DNA of 64,000 nucleotides from Treponema sp. (GTDB lineage Bacteria; Spirochaetota; Spirochaetia; Treponematales; Treponemataceae): NCBI GenBank assembly GCA_024690865.1, contig JAILON010000029.1, positions 1 to 64,000 of the forward strand, read 5' to 3'. Shown piece by piece: positions 17,869 to 25,460 of this stretch (position 1 is its first letter; each line of letters starts with the position of its first letter). The notes under the pieces were generated by a model. It saw only the letters and a program-made list of their open reading frames with translations, ran no database searches and was not told where the DNA came from. The position numbers and the translations under genes were made by a program.

Positions 17869-19032
17869 CTACTTCAACAGTGTCGCAGGATTGACCAGCT
17901 TGCCGTTCTTGTAGACGGTGAAGTGCAGGTGCGGGCCGGTGGAGTAGCCCGTGCTTCCCACCAGGCCTATAAGCTCGCCCTGGTTGACGAACGCCCCCTT
18001 CTTGGTCTTTATTTTGCTCAGGTGCCCATACAGGGTCTGGTAGCCGTCTATGTGCTTGATGATGACGTAGTTGCCAAAGACGTTGGACCATCCGGCCTTG
18101 GCGACCGTTCCGCTCATGGAGGCCTTGACGGCAGTCCCCGTCGGGCAGGCAAGGTCTATGCCCGTATGGTAGGAGTCGGCACCGGTAATGGGGTCCTTCC
18201 TCGCCCCGAAGCGGGACGAAATCCTGTATTCGGCGGTGATGGGCCAGGCGAAAAGTTCACCCATCGCGCGCTGCAGGGACGTGCTGTCCATCTTGGCCCC
18301 GGGGATGAAAAGCTCCTGCCCCACGGTCAACGTATAGCTGTCCAAATCGTTCACGTCCAGAATGTCTTCAACTGCCGTCCGGTACTTCACGCTCAGGCCT
18401 TCCACCGTCTCACCGGCAGCAACCGTGTGAATCAGTCCGTCCATGGACGGAACCTTGAGCTTCTGCCCCTCCCGCAGGTAACGGACATTGGAAATGCCGT
18501 TCACGGCAATGAGGGTGGAAATATTGGAGAGGCCGGCATCCCGGCTGATGACGCTGATGCTGTCCCCGGCCTTCACCGTGTACTCGGTGTAGGTGACGGG
18601 TTCCTTGTAGGTGTAGTCCGAAAAAAGCATGCCGGTTTCGCCAGCCTCGCCCATGGAAGAGACGACGTTTCCCTCGCTGTCATAGAAGGCTTCCTTGGAA
18701 AGGGCCACGTCGAACATGGCCTTGTCCAGCTCCGTCTCCGCCTCTATCTGGAATTCCCCGAAATCCACCTTCCTTACCCGTTCGTCGTAGGAGGCGGCTA
18801 TACGCGAAAAAAGCAGTGAAAAAAGCATGTAGAGCGGGACCGTCGCGGACAGCAGAAGCAGCAGGCGGACCCTTTTTTTCATGTCCTTCGGGCTTGCCTT
18901 GGCCCCTCCCACCGTCCCAAAGCTATAAGTCGTATTCCTTCCCGTCAGGCGTTTCAGGAAAAAGGGCCTCTTGACGGCTGTCGCCTTTGCCGGCTGGCTG
19001 GAACTTTTTATTGAATAACTTATAACTTCCAT
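17869..19032 (-). CDS. LysM-domain M23 family metallopeptidase
   Basis: Two LysM-like segments (YTVKAGDSISVISRDAGLSNIS..., HTVAAGETVEGLSVKYRT...) and M23 motifs HTGIDLACPTGTAV, GPHLHFTVYKNGK. Confidence 0.92.
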   Translation of the reverse strand: MEVISYSIKSSSQPAKATAVKRPFFLKRLTGRNTTYSFGTVGGAKASPKDMKKRVRLLLLLSATVPLYMLFSLLFSRIAASYDERVRKVDFGEFQIEAETELDKAMFDVALSKEAFYDSEGNVVSSMGEAGETGMLFSDYTYKEPVTYTEYTVKAGDSISVISRDAGLSNISTLIAVNGISNVRYLREGQKLKVPSMDGLIHTVAAGETVEGLSVKYRTAVEDILDVNDLDSYTLTVGQELFIPGAKMDSTSLQRAMGELFAWPITAEYRISSRFGARKDPITGADSYHTGIDLACPTGTAVKASMSGTVAKAGWSNVFGNYVIIKHIDGYQTLYGHLSKIKTKKGAFVNQGELIGLVGSTGYSTGPHLHFTVYKNGKLVNPATLLK

Positions 19033-19080
19033 ATATTGACTATCGACAGAATCCGATTCCGATATTAGAATGGGTGAATC

Positions 19081-19599
19081 GTGAAAATTATAACAAAAGC
19101 GGTGCTCCAGAGCCTTCTGGCGGGAATCCTCCTGGGCCTGGTGCTGAAATTCTTCATAGTGGACATAGTGCATATACGCGGAAGCTCCATGGAACCGACC
19201 TTCAAAGAGGGGAGCGCGGTACTGGTCAACAAGCTCTCATACGGACTCGTGCAGCCGTTCGGGAACCGCACCGTCCTACGCTGGGCGGAACCGGAGGCAG
19301 GAGACATCGTCATATTCATGCACGAAGGGAACCTCGTCATAAAGCGCTGCGTGGCCACGGCAGGCTCGCCACTGGAATATTATTACGATAACGGCTATAA
19401 TCTTGCCGTGAACGGGCAAATTTTTCCACTCTCCGAACTGCAATACGGGAACATGGCAGCGGCCGGCCAGATTCCAGATGGAATGATTCTTGCCGTAGGA
19501 GACAACCCGGCGGCTTCCATAGATTCACGCGACTATGGATTCATACCGGTCTACAACGTCCTTGCAAAGGCAATGGCTCCCAAGAAGGCTGGAAGATGA
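19081..19599 (+). CDS. lepB: Signal peptidase I
   Basis: IRGSSMEPTFKEG catalytic Ser motif, GDIVIFMHEGNLVIKRCVA Lys motif, GDNPAASIDSRDYGFIP; GTG start. Confidence 0.92.
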   Translation: MKIITKAVLQSLLAGILLGLVLKFFIVDIVHIRGSSMEPTFKEGSAVLVNKLSYGLVQPFGNRTVLRWAEPEAGDIVIFMHEGNLVIKRCVATAGSPLEYYYDNGYNLAVNGQIFPLSELQYGNMAAAGQIPDGMILAVGDNPAASIDSRDYGFIPVYNVLAKAMAPKKAGR

Positions 19600-21476
19600 A
19601 CAATTTCTTCAACAAGAACCGCATGCTCGTGACCGCGGCCATGGTCCTCCTGTTTTTCATCTATATATACCTGTCCTACGCCAAGCTGGCATTCCAGGAG
19701 CAGAGCAAGTTCACGGCAAAGACGCCGACCGTAGAACGGGGGTCGATCGTAGACAGGAACGGCAAGCCGCTTGCCGTCCAGACAAACTTCTACCATTACG
19801 GCATCACGCCAAAGGCCATAAAGTCAGACGACGTAAGCACATTCGCGTTCGAAGTCTCCTCCCTGCTGGGGCTTGACGCCGTGGACGTATACGACAGCAT
19901 AATGAAGAACAAGTCCTCCAGCTTCATGTACCTTAAAAAGAAGCTCACGCAGGAACAGTACGACGACCTCTATTCCCTGCTGCAGAACGACGGCTACCTT
20001 TCCTTTTCCCGCTTCGACAGGATTCCGGGAAGGGTCTACCCGGAGAACGACCTGGCCAGCCAGCTCATCGGCTACATGGGGGACGATGGCAAAGGGCTCA
20101 GCGGCATAGAGTACTCGCAGCAGAACATACTGTCGCCCATGGTGACGGACATAGCGGCGGGGGACCTGTTCGGCGACAACATCTACCTGACGATAGACGC
20201 CGACCTGCAGCACAAGCTGGAAAAGATTGCCAAGGACACGATGGCTTCCACCCAAGCCGAATGCATGATGCTCATAGCCTCGTCGGTAAAGACCGGAGCC
20301 ATCCTGTCGTACATAAGCCTTCCGTCGGCAAACTTGAACGAATACAGTTCGGCCGCGACCGAAGAGCGGATCGACCGCCCCGCCATGACAGCATACGAGC
20401 CGGGTTCGGTATTCAAGATATTCACGTCGGCCTCCTACATGGACAGTGGACGGCTGGATGCGGACAAAATCTTCCTCTGCGACGGGGTCTACGAACGGGA
20501 GACGAACCTGGGAGAGCATATACGGATAAGCTGCCTGGAGCACCACGGCTGGGTCAACGTCCGCGACGCGCTCAAGTACTCCTGCAACGATGCCCTGGCA
20601 CAGATGAGCGACCTGCTGGACACCCAAACCTTCCTTTCATACATCCACAAGTTCGGCTTCGGCAAGCGGACCGGGGTGGAGCTTCCAGCCGAGGCAACCG
20701 GCCAGGTCAAGGACGAAGGGGACAAATACTGGTCCGCACGCACCAAGCCGACCATGTCCATCGGGCAGGAACTGAGCGTGAATGCCCTCCAGATGGTCCA
20801 GGCGGCCTCCGTCATTGCAAACGGGGGCGTCAGCGTGAAGCCGACGGTCATCTCGAAGATAACGGACAAGAACGGAAACGAAAAGTACACGCTCACCCCG
20901 GAATATGGGGAACAGGTCATAAAAGCCTCCACTGCCCGGTACATTTTGAGCTGCATGGAAACGACGGCCCAAAGCGGAACCGGCCACAGGGCAAACCTGA
21001 GGGACATTTCAATCGGCGTAAAGACGGGAACGGCCCAGATGGCGGATCCGGTAAACGGCGGATACAGCGAAACCGACTTCGTGTCCAACTGCCTTGCAAT
21101 CTTCCCGGTGGAAATGCCGGAGATAATCCTCTACATCGTCATAGAGAAGGCCAAAGGCGAAACCTATGCAGGCCGCATTGTCGCGCCGGTGATTGCCTTG
21201 GCCGCAGACGAGATAATCGACCACCTGGGCATGAACCGGCAGGGAGCGGTGGGTGTTGAACACTCAGGAACGATTTCCATCATGGAAAACCCGCCCATCG
21301 TGCTGGAGGATTCCGTTCCATCCTTCATAGGGCGGCCCAAGAGGGACCTTGTTCCCCTGTTGGACAATCCGAAAATCAACTACCAGATAAACGGAGAGGG
21401 CTGGGTCGTCTCCCAGTACCCGCCGGAAGGAACTCCCGTCTCGGAGGGAATGACGATTGAACTCTATTTGGAATAG
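19596..21476 (+). CDS. Penicillin-binding protein (FtsI/SpoVD-like) with C-terminal PASTA domain
   Basis: ERGSIVDRNGKPLA, YEPGSVFKIFT (SxxK), YSCNDALAQM (SxN), GVKTGTAQMAD (KTG); C-terminal PASTA-like segment. Confidence 0.93.
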   Translation: MNNFFNKNRMLVTAAMVLLFFIYIYLSYAKLAFQEQSKFTAKTPTVERGSIVDRNGKPLAVQTNFYHYGITPKAIKSDDVSTFAFEVSSLLGLDAVDVYDSIMKNKSSSFMYLKKKLTQEQYDDLYSLLQNDGYLSFSRFDRIPGRVYPENDLASQLIGYMGDDGKGLSGIEYSQQNILSPMVTDIAAGDLFGDNIYLTIDADLQHKLEKIAKDTMASTQAECMMLIASSVKTGAILSYISLPSANLNEYSSAATEERIDRPAMTAYEPGSVFKIFTSASYMDSGRLDADKIFLCDGVYERETNLGEHIRISCLEHHGWVNVRDALKYSCNDALAQMSDLLDTQTFLSYIHKFGFGKRTGVELPAEATGQVKDEGDKYWSARTKPTMSIGQELSVNALQMVQAASVIANGGVSVKPTVISKITDKNGNEKYTLTPEYGEQVIKASTARYILSCMETTAQSGTGHRANLRDISIGVKTGTAQMADPVNGGYSETDFVSNCLAIFPVEMPEIILYIVIEKAKGETYAGRIVAPVIALAADEIIDHLGMNRQGAVGVEHSGTISIMENPPIVLEDSVPSFIGRPKRDLVPLLDNPKINYQINGEGWVVSQYPPEGTPVSEGMTIELYLE

Positions 21477-23316
21477 CAACAGGGAGCTTTTTACAGCCCG
21501 CTTTCCCGCCCTCGCAGACATGCTGAAGGAGGAGATGGAAGGCTTTGAACGGAAGCTTGCGGAAGGAAGCCCCCTTCCCCTCTCCGTGGAACCTGCGAAA
21601 AACGGCAGCCCGACTGCATCGGAAAACGGAACGATGCTGCATTCAAAGTACAGTCCCGACCGGGAAGCAGCGCAGCAGGCAGGCTCGTTCAATGCAGACG
21701 AAGAGCAGTCCGCGATTTTCTTCTCCTGCGGCCTGGGCTATACGGCCATAGCGCTGTGCAAAAACAGGCCCGACGTTCCCGTGGTCATAATCGAGGAGAA
21801 GGCTGAATACATCTTCCAAGCCCTGTCTGTCCTTGACTGGGCTCCCGTCCTGACCCATCCTGCAATCAGCCTCCTGATAGGGGCGGATACAGACAGCGTG
21901 GCCGGCATACTGCGCCAATACGACCTGAAGAAGGCACACGTCTTTGCCGTCCCGGCGCAGGGAGTCCACAGCGCGGAATACTTCAAGCAGATACGCCTCC
22001 TCATGGAGCAGGACAAGCGCAAGGACGACACAAACACCGCCACCTTGGAAAAATTCGCCCGGCTCTGGCTGTCCAACACCTGCAGGAACATCAAGCAGCT
22101 GGACAGACTGGACGGAATAAACAGGTACTTAGGAAAGGGAACAGGGATTCCCTTCATCGTCCTGGCGGCGGGTCCCAGCCTGGACCGAGTTTTGCCCTAT
22201 TTGGCGCGGCTCAAGGAACGGGCCGTCATAGTCTGCGTGGACACGGCACTCCGTTCATGCCTCCACGTGGGGGTAGAACCGGACTTCATCGTACTTGTAG
22301 ATCCGCAGTACGCCTGTGCAATGCACCTGGAGTTCCTAGCGGCCCCCTCCTCCATCCTGATTACGGAGGTCGCAGCCTGGCCTTCGGTGTTCAGGTTTGA
22401 GTGCCGCGAGAAAGTCCTCTGCTCTTCGATGTACCCGCCGGGCCAATACTTTGAGAAAAAGCTGGGCTGGAAGGGCCGGCTCGGGGCGGGGGGCAGCGTC
22501 GCCACGACGGCATGGGATTTTGCCCGCTTCTGCGGGGCGACAGAAATTTTTCTGGCAGGGATGGACCTGGGCTTTCCCGGCAGGCAGACCCACATACGCG
22601 GTTCCCAGTTTGAAGAGCGGGAACATCGGATTTCAAGCCGCCTGTACCCATCCGAAAGCCAGAGCACGGCGGCCCTGTTGAGCGATGCCCCCATCATCCT
22701 GAAGGACTATGCCGGAAACGAACTCCTTTCCGACAAGAAGATGTCCCTCTTCTCCTGGTGGTTTGAAAAAAACTGCACCCTTGCAAAGGAGCAGGGAGTA
22801 AAGACCTACAGCCTGACAGCGGAAAGCCTTGCAATAGAGGGGATAGAAAGCTTCCCGCTGGACGAATTCCTGAAGCGGGAGGAAAAGCGGGCAGAAAAAG
22901 AGGCTTTCTTCGCTCCAGCAAGCAAGGCTGGCCCGGAGGGCGACAGCAGGGAAAACGGCCCGTCTCCCCAGTTCGAAGACGTCCTCTCAAGTTTCATTGG
23001 CGACATGGAGCGGATGAAAGACATGGCGGCAAAGGGAATCTCCCTCTGCGACAAGGCCATCGTGAACAGACTCAAGGCCCCGGAGGTCTTTGCGGAGCTG
23101 TCCCGACTGGACAGCGCGATACTGCGGTCCGAAAGCAAGGAGGCAGCGGCCTTGGTTTTCCCGACGGAGCGCAAGCTCAAGGAGCTTACCAAAGGGCTTC
23201 CCGAGGACAAGACCTTGCATTCCCTCTACTACAGTCGGATAATCTATAGGGAGCTAAAAAAAGCCTGCCAGGATTATACCGAATTTCTCTCAAGTTTTTC
23301 CACGCTCCCCCGATAA
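21457..23316 (+). CDS. MptE-like / motility-associated (Maf-like) glycosyltransferase family protein
   Basis: GIPFIVLAAGPSLDRVLPYL, VIVCVDTALRSCLHVGVEPDFIVLVDPQ, GSVATTAWDFARFCGATEIFLAGMDLGFPG motifs; TTG start with ggaggg SD. Confidence 0.8.
   Translation: MNSIWNSNRELFTARFPALADMLKEEMEGFERKLAEGSPLPLSVEPAKNGSPTASENGTMLHSKYSPDREAAQQAGSFNADEEQSAIFFSCGLGYTAIALCKNRPDVPVVIIEEKAEYIFQALSVLDWAPVLTHPAISLLIGADTDSVAGILRQYDLKKAHVFAVPAQGVHSAEYFKQIRLLMEQDKRKDDTNTATLEKFARLWLSNTCRNIKQLDRLDGINRYLGKGTGIPFIVLAAGPSLDRVLPYLARLKERAVIVCVDTALRSCLHVGVEPDFIVLVDPQYACAMHLEFLAAPSSILITEVAAWPSVFRFECREKVLCSSMYPPGQYFEKKLGWKGRLGAGGSVATTAWDFARFCGATEIFLAGMDLGFPGRQTHIRGSQFEEREHRISSRLYPSESQSTAALLSDAPIILKDYAGNELLSDKKMSLFSWWFEKNCTLAKEQGVKTYSLTAESLAIEGIESFPLDEFLKREEKRAEKEAFFAPASKAGPEGDSRENGPSPQFEDVLSSFIGDMERMKDMAAKGISLCDKAIVNRLKAPEVFAELSRLDSAILRSESKEAAALVFPTERKLKELTKGLPEDKTLHSLYYSRIIYRELKKACQDYTEFLSSFSTLPR
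23290..23316 (+). promoter_or_regulatory. Candidate sigma-28 promoter
   Basis: TCAAGTTT-N11-CCCGATAA versus TAAAGTTT-N11-GCCGATAA (7/8 and 7/8, exact spacing). Confidence 0.55.
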
Positions 23317-23322
23317 TAAAAA

Positions 23323-23482
23323 TAGATTGTGATTGAGGTCCAAACTGATTGATGGGTAAGAGCGTTAATCAGCTTCAACCTTATACAGTTTCCTTCGGAC
23401 GTAATTTTGACATCCAGACGTCCGAGGGGAATTGTATTACCTCTCATTTTAAGAGCCGGAGTTTCCCCTCCGGCTCTTTTTT
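23323..23482 (+). ncRNA. Candidate structured small RNA
   Basis: Stem-loops CUGAUU..AAUCAG (23345-23372) and UCGGACGU..ACGUCCGA (23395-23425), ending in an intrinsic terminator; no convincing CDS. Confidence 0.45.
23452..23482 (+). terminator. Rho-independent terminator
   Basis: AGAGCCGGAG-TTTCCC-CTCCGGCTCT followed by TTTTT. Confidence 0.9.
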
Positions 23483-23587
23483 ATGTCCGTCCTTTTTTAA
23501 CTGCTTTTTATGGCCACATTTTTGGGGCGGTTTTTATATCCGATTTTTTGGCCGTCTTTTTACGGCCGCCAGAAGGAAACGTGCCAC

Positions 23588-23609
23588 GGCCGGCCCATAA
23601 CGGCCGGCC
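23588..23609. repeat. Inverted repeat GGCCGGCC-CATAAC-GGCCGGCC
   Basis: Two 8-bp palindromes separated by 6 bp, downstream of ispG. Confidence 0.85.
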
Positions 23610-23635
23610 TCCGCTGAATTCAGCCTCCGCCGAAT

Positions 23636-24751
23636 TCAGTCGCCCACGAGCGAGTCCAGCTCCTTACGGAACTCGGCATCGGCATCCTTTTCATCCACAG
23701 TGCGGACAACCTGCCCTTTCTTGAAGATGATGACCTTGCCGCCTCCACCGGCTATCCCCAAGTCGGCATGCCTGCCCTCTCCGGGACCATTCACGACGCA
23801 ACCCATGACGGCGACCACAAGAGGCTTCCGTATGGCATACAGCTCGGCCTGCCAACGGTCCACGAACGAATGGACATCAAACCCCAGCCTGCCGCAACGG
23901 GGGCAGCTGACAATCGTTACCCCTCCCTGCCTCAGGCCGCACTCACGGAGGATCTCCCGTCCTGCCAAAACCTCGTTCTCCGGACTGGACGACAGGCTGA
24001 CCCTAATGGTACTCCCTATCCCCTCCTCCAAGAGGTGGCTGAAAGCCAGTGTGGATTTGACGACACCGGAAATGAGGGGACCAGCCTCGGTCACGCCGAT
24101 GTGGAGCGGTATGTCGCTCTGGGACGCGAAGGCCTCGTTGGCTTCTATAGTTTCCGCAACATCGCTGCTCTTCATGCTGACAACGACATCCCTGAACGAG
24201 AGCCGGTCAAAGACATCAACCTCCCGTAGTGCCGCCTGGGCCAATGCCTTGGCACGAGAAAGGCTTCCTGCTGCAACTGAATCCGCCAGGTCCTTGGGCA
24301 GGCTGCCGGAGTTGACCCCGATGCGGATTGCAACGCCCTTGTCGGCACAGGCAGCAACGACGGCCTTGACGCGGTCCTCACTCCCGATGTTGCCTGGATT
24401 TATCCGAATTGCCGAAACATTTCCCTTCAGGCACTCAAGGGCCAGCCGGTAGTCAAAGTGTATGTCCGCCACCAAGGGAACATCCGTCCGGCATGCTATG
24501 GCACAGAGCCCCTGTGCACTTTCCATATCCGGCACGGCGAAACGTATTATATCGCACCCCAACGACTTGAGAGTGTTTATTTGCCTCACTATTGAATCAA
24601 GCCTTTCCTTGCCAAAAGCGACATCGGAAATGCCTTCCTTCCACATCGTCTGTATAGAGACCGGAGCCCCGCCTCCGATGGAGACTTTTCGTATCCCATT
24701 GCGACCGCCTATCTCAACGGTCCTAGATTCCTTATACTCACCCATATACAA
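23636..24751 (-). CDS. ispG: 4-hydroxy-3-methylbut-2-en-1-yl diphosphate synthase
   Basis: RKVSIGGGAPVSIQTMWKEG, VPLVADIHFDYRLAL, IRINPGNIGSEDRV, VSCPRCGRLGFD, VAVMGCVVNGPGEGRHADLGIAGG. Confidence 0.95.
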   Translation of the reverse strand: MYMGEYKESRTVEIGGRNGIRKVSIGGGAPVSIQTMWKEGISDVAFGKERLDSIVRQINTLKSLGCDIIRFAVPDMESAQGLCAIACRTDVPLVADIHFDYRLALECLKGNVSAIRINPGNIGSEDRVKAVVAACADKGVAIRIGVNSGSLPKDLADSVAAGSLSRAKALAQAALREVDVFDRLSFRDVVVSMKSSDVAETIEANEAFASQSDIPLHIGVTEAGPLISGVVKSTLAFSHLLEEGIGSTIRVSLSSSPENEVLAGREILRECGLRQGGVTIVSCPRCGRLGFDVHSFVDRWQAELYAIRKPLVVAVMGCVVNGPGEGRHADLGIAGGGGKVIIFKKGQVVRTVDEKDADAEFRKELDSLVGD

Positions 24752-24810
24752 AATAGAACGAAACCTGTTTCAAAATTCCGACAGGCTGTGTGACGCTGCC
24801 TCAGCTGCAC

Positions 24811-24843
24811 AAAAAAACCGCCGGAAGCACGTGCACCCGGCGG
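24811..24843 (-). terminator. Rho-independent terminator of the V-ATPase operon
   Basis: Minus strand CCGCCGG-N12-CCGGCGG followed by TTTTTTT. Confidence 0.88.
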
Positions 24844-24870
24844 CAATGAAATCAAAAGAACTACCTCAGA

Positions 24871-25311
24871 TCAGACAATCATTCCGAAGACCATGCTGAA
24901 CAGAGCGATGGTTTCACAAAGACCAACGACCATGATGTAGTTGGTGAAGCCCTTTCCTGTCTCAGCCAAGGCATCAGAACCAGCTGCACCAGCCTTACCC
25001 TGGGCGATGGCAGACATGCACATTGCAAGGCCACAGGCAAGTCCAAGTCCAAGGTAGAAAAGCTGCTGGCCAACGTCCACGCCACCGACCTTGCCAATCA
25101 TAGACTGCATCAACAGGAATCCATAGATGGTCTGGGTCAACGGAGCACCGGCAAAAACGACAAGAAGGAAGGGAGCGGGCTTGTTGTTAAGGTAGCACCT
25201 CTTCCAAGCACCGATAGCGCCCTGTCCTGCCGTTCCGATTCCAATCGCGCTTCCCATAGCGGCAATACCCATCACCAATCCAGCACCAAGAAAACCCCAG
25301 TTCATAATCAC
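24871..25311 (-). CDS. ntpK: V-type ATP synthase subunit K
   Basis: Two c-ring hairpin repeats (GAGLVMGIAAMGSAIGIGTAGQ...; GLACGLAMCMSAIAQGKAGA), GLCETIALFSMVFGMIV. Confidence 0.93.
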   Translation of the reverse strand: MIMNWGFLGAGLVMGIAAMGSAIGIGTAGQGAIGAWKRCYLNNKPAPFLLVVFAGAPLTQTIYGFLLMQSMIGKVGGVDVGQQLFYLGLGLACGLAMCMSAIAQGKAGAAGSDALAETGKGFTNYIMVVGLCETIALFSMVFGMIV

Positions 25312-25460
25312 TCCTTATACGCAGCAACCTGCGTTTTTTACTCCTAAATTTCTATTTCAAACAGCCCGCCTTTGGCAAGACTGTAGAATCAAAAAACATT
25401 GTACCTCTGCAGAGGCACCCCCCTGCTGCCGAATCAACGATGCAGCAGCAGGAACCATGT

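Noticed and set aside
23349-23600. 83-aa ORF MMGKSVNQLQPYTVSFGRNFDIQTSEGN...
   Set aside because: Reads straight through a strong intrinsic terminator and has a Phe/Arg-rich nonsense-like C-terminus; the structured-RNA explanation fits better
24745-24775. TTGAAA-N17-TGTATA promoter upstream of ispG
   Set aside because: The -10 overlaps the start codon, which would require a leaderless transcript starting inside the gene; not convincing without start-site data
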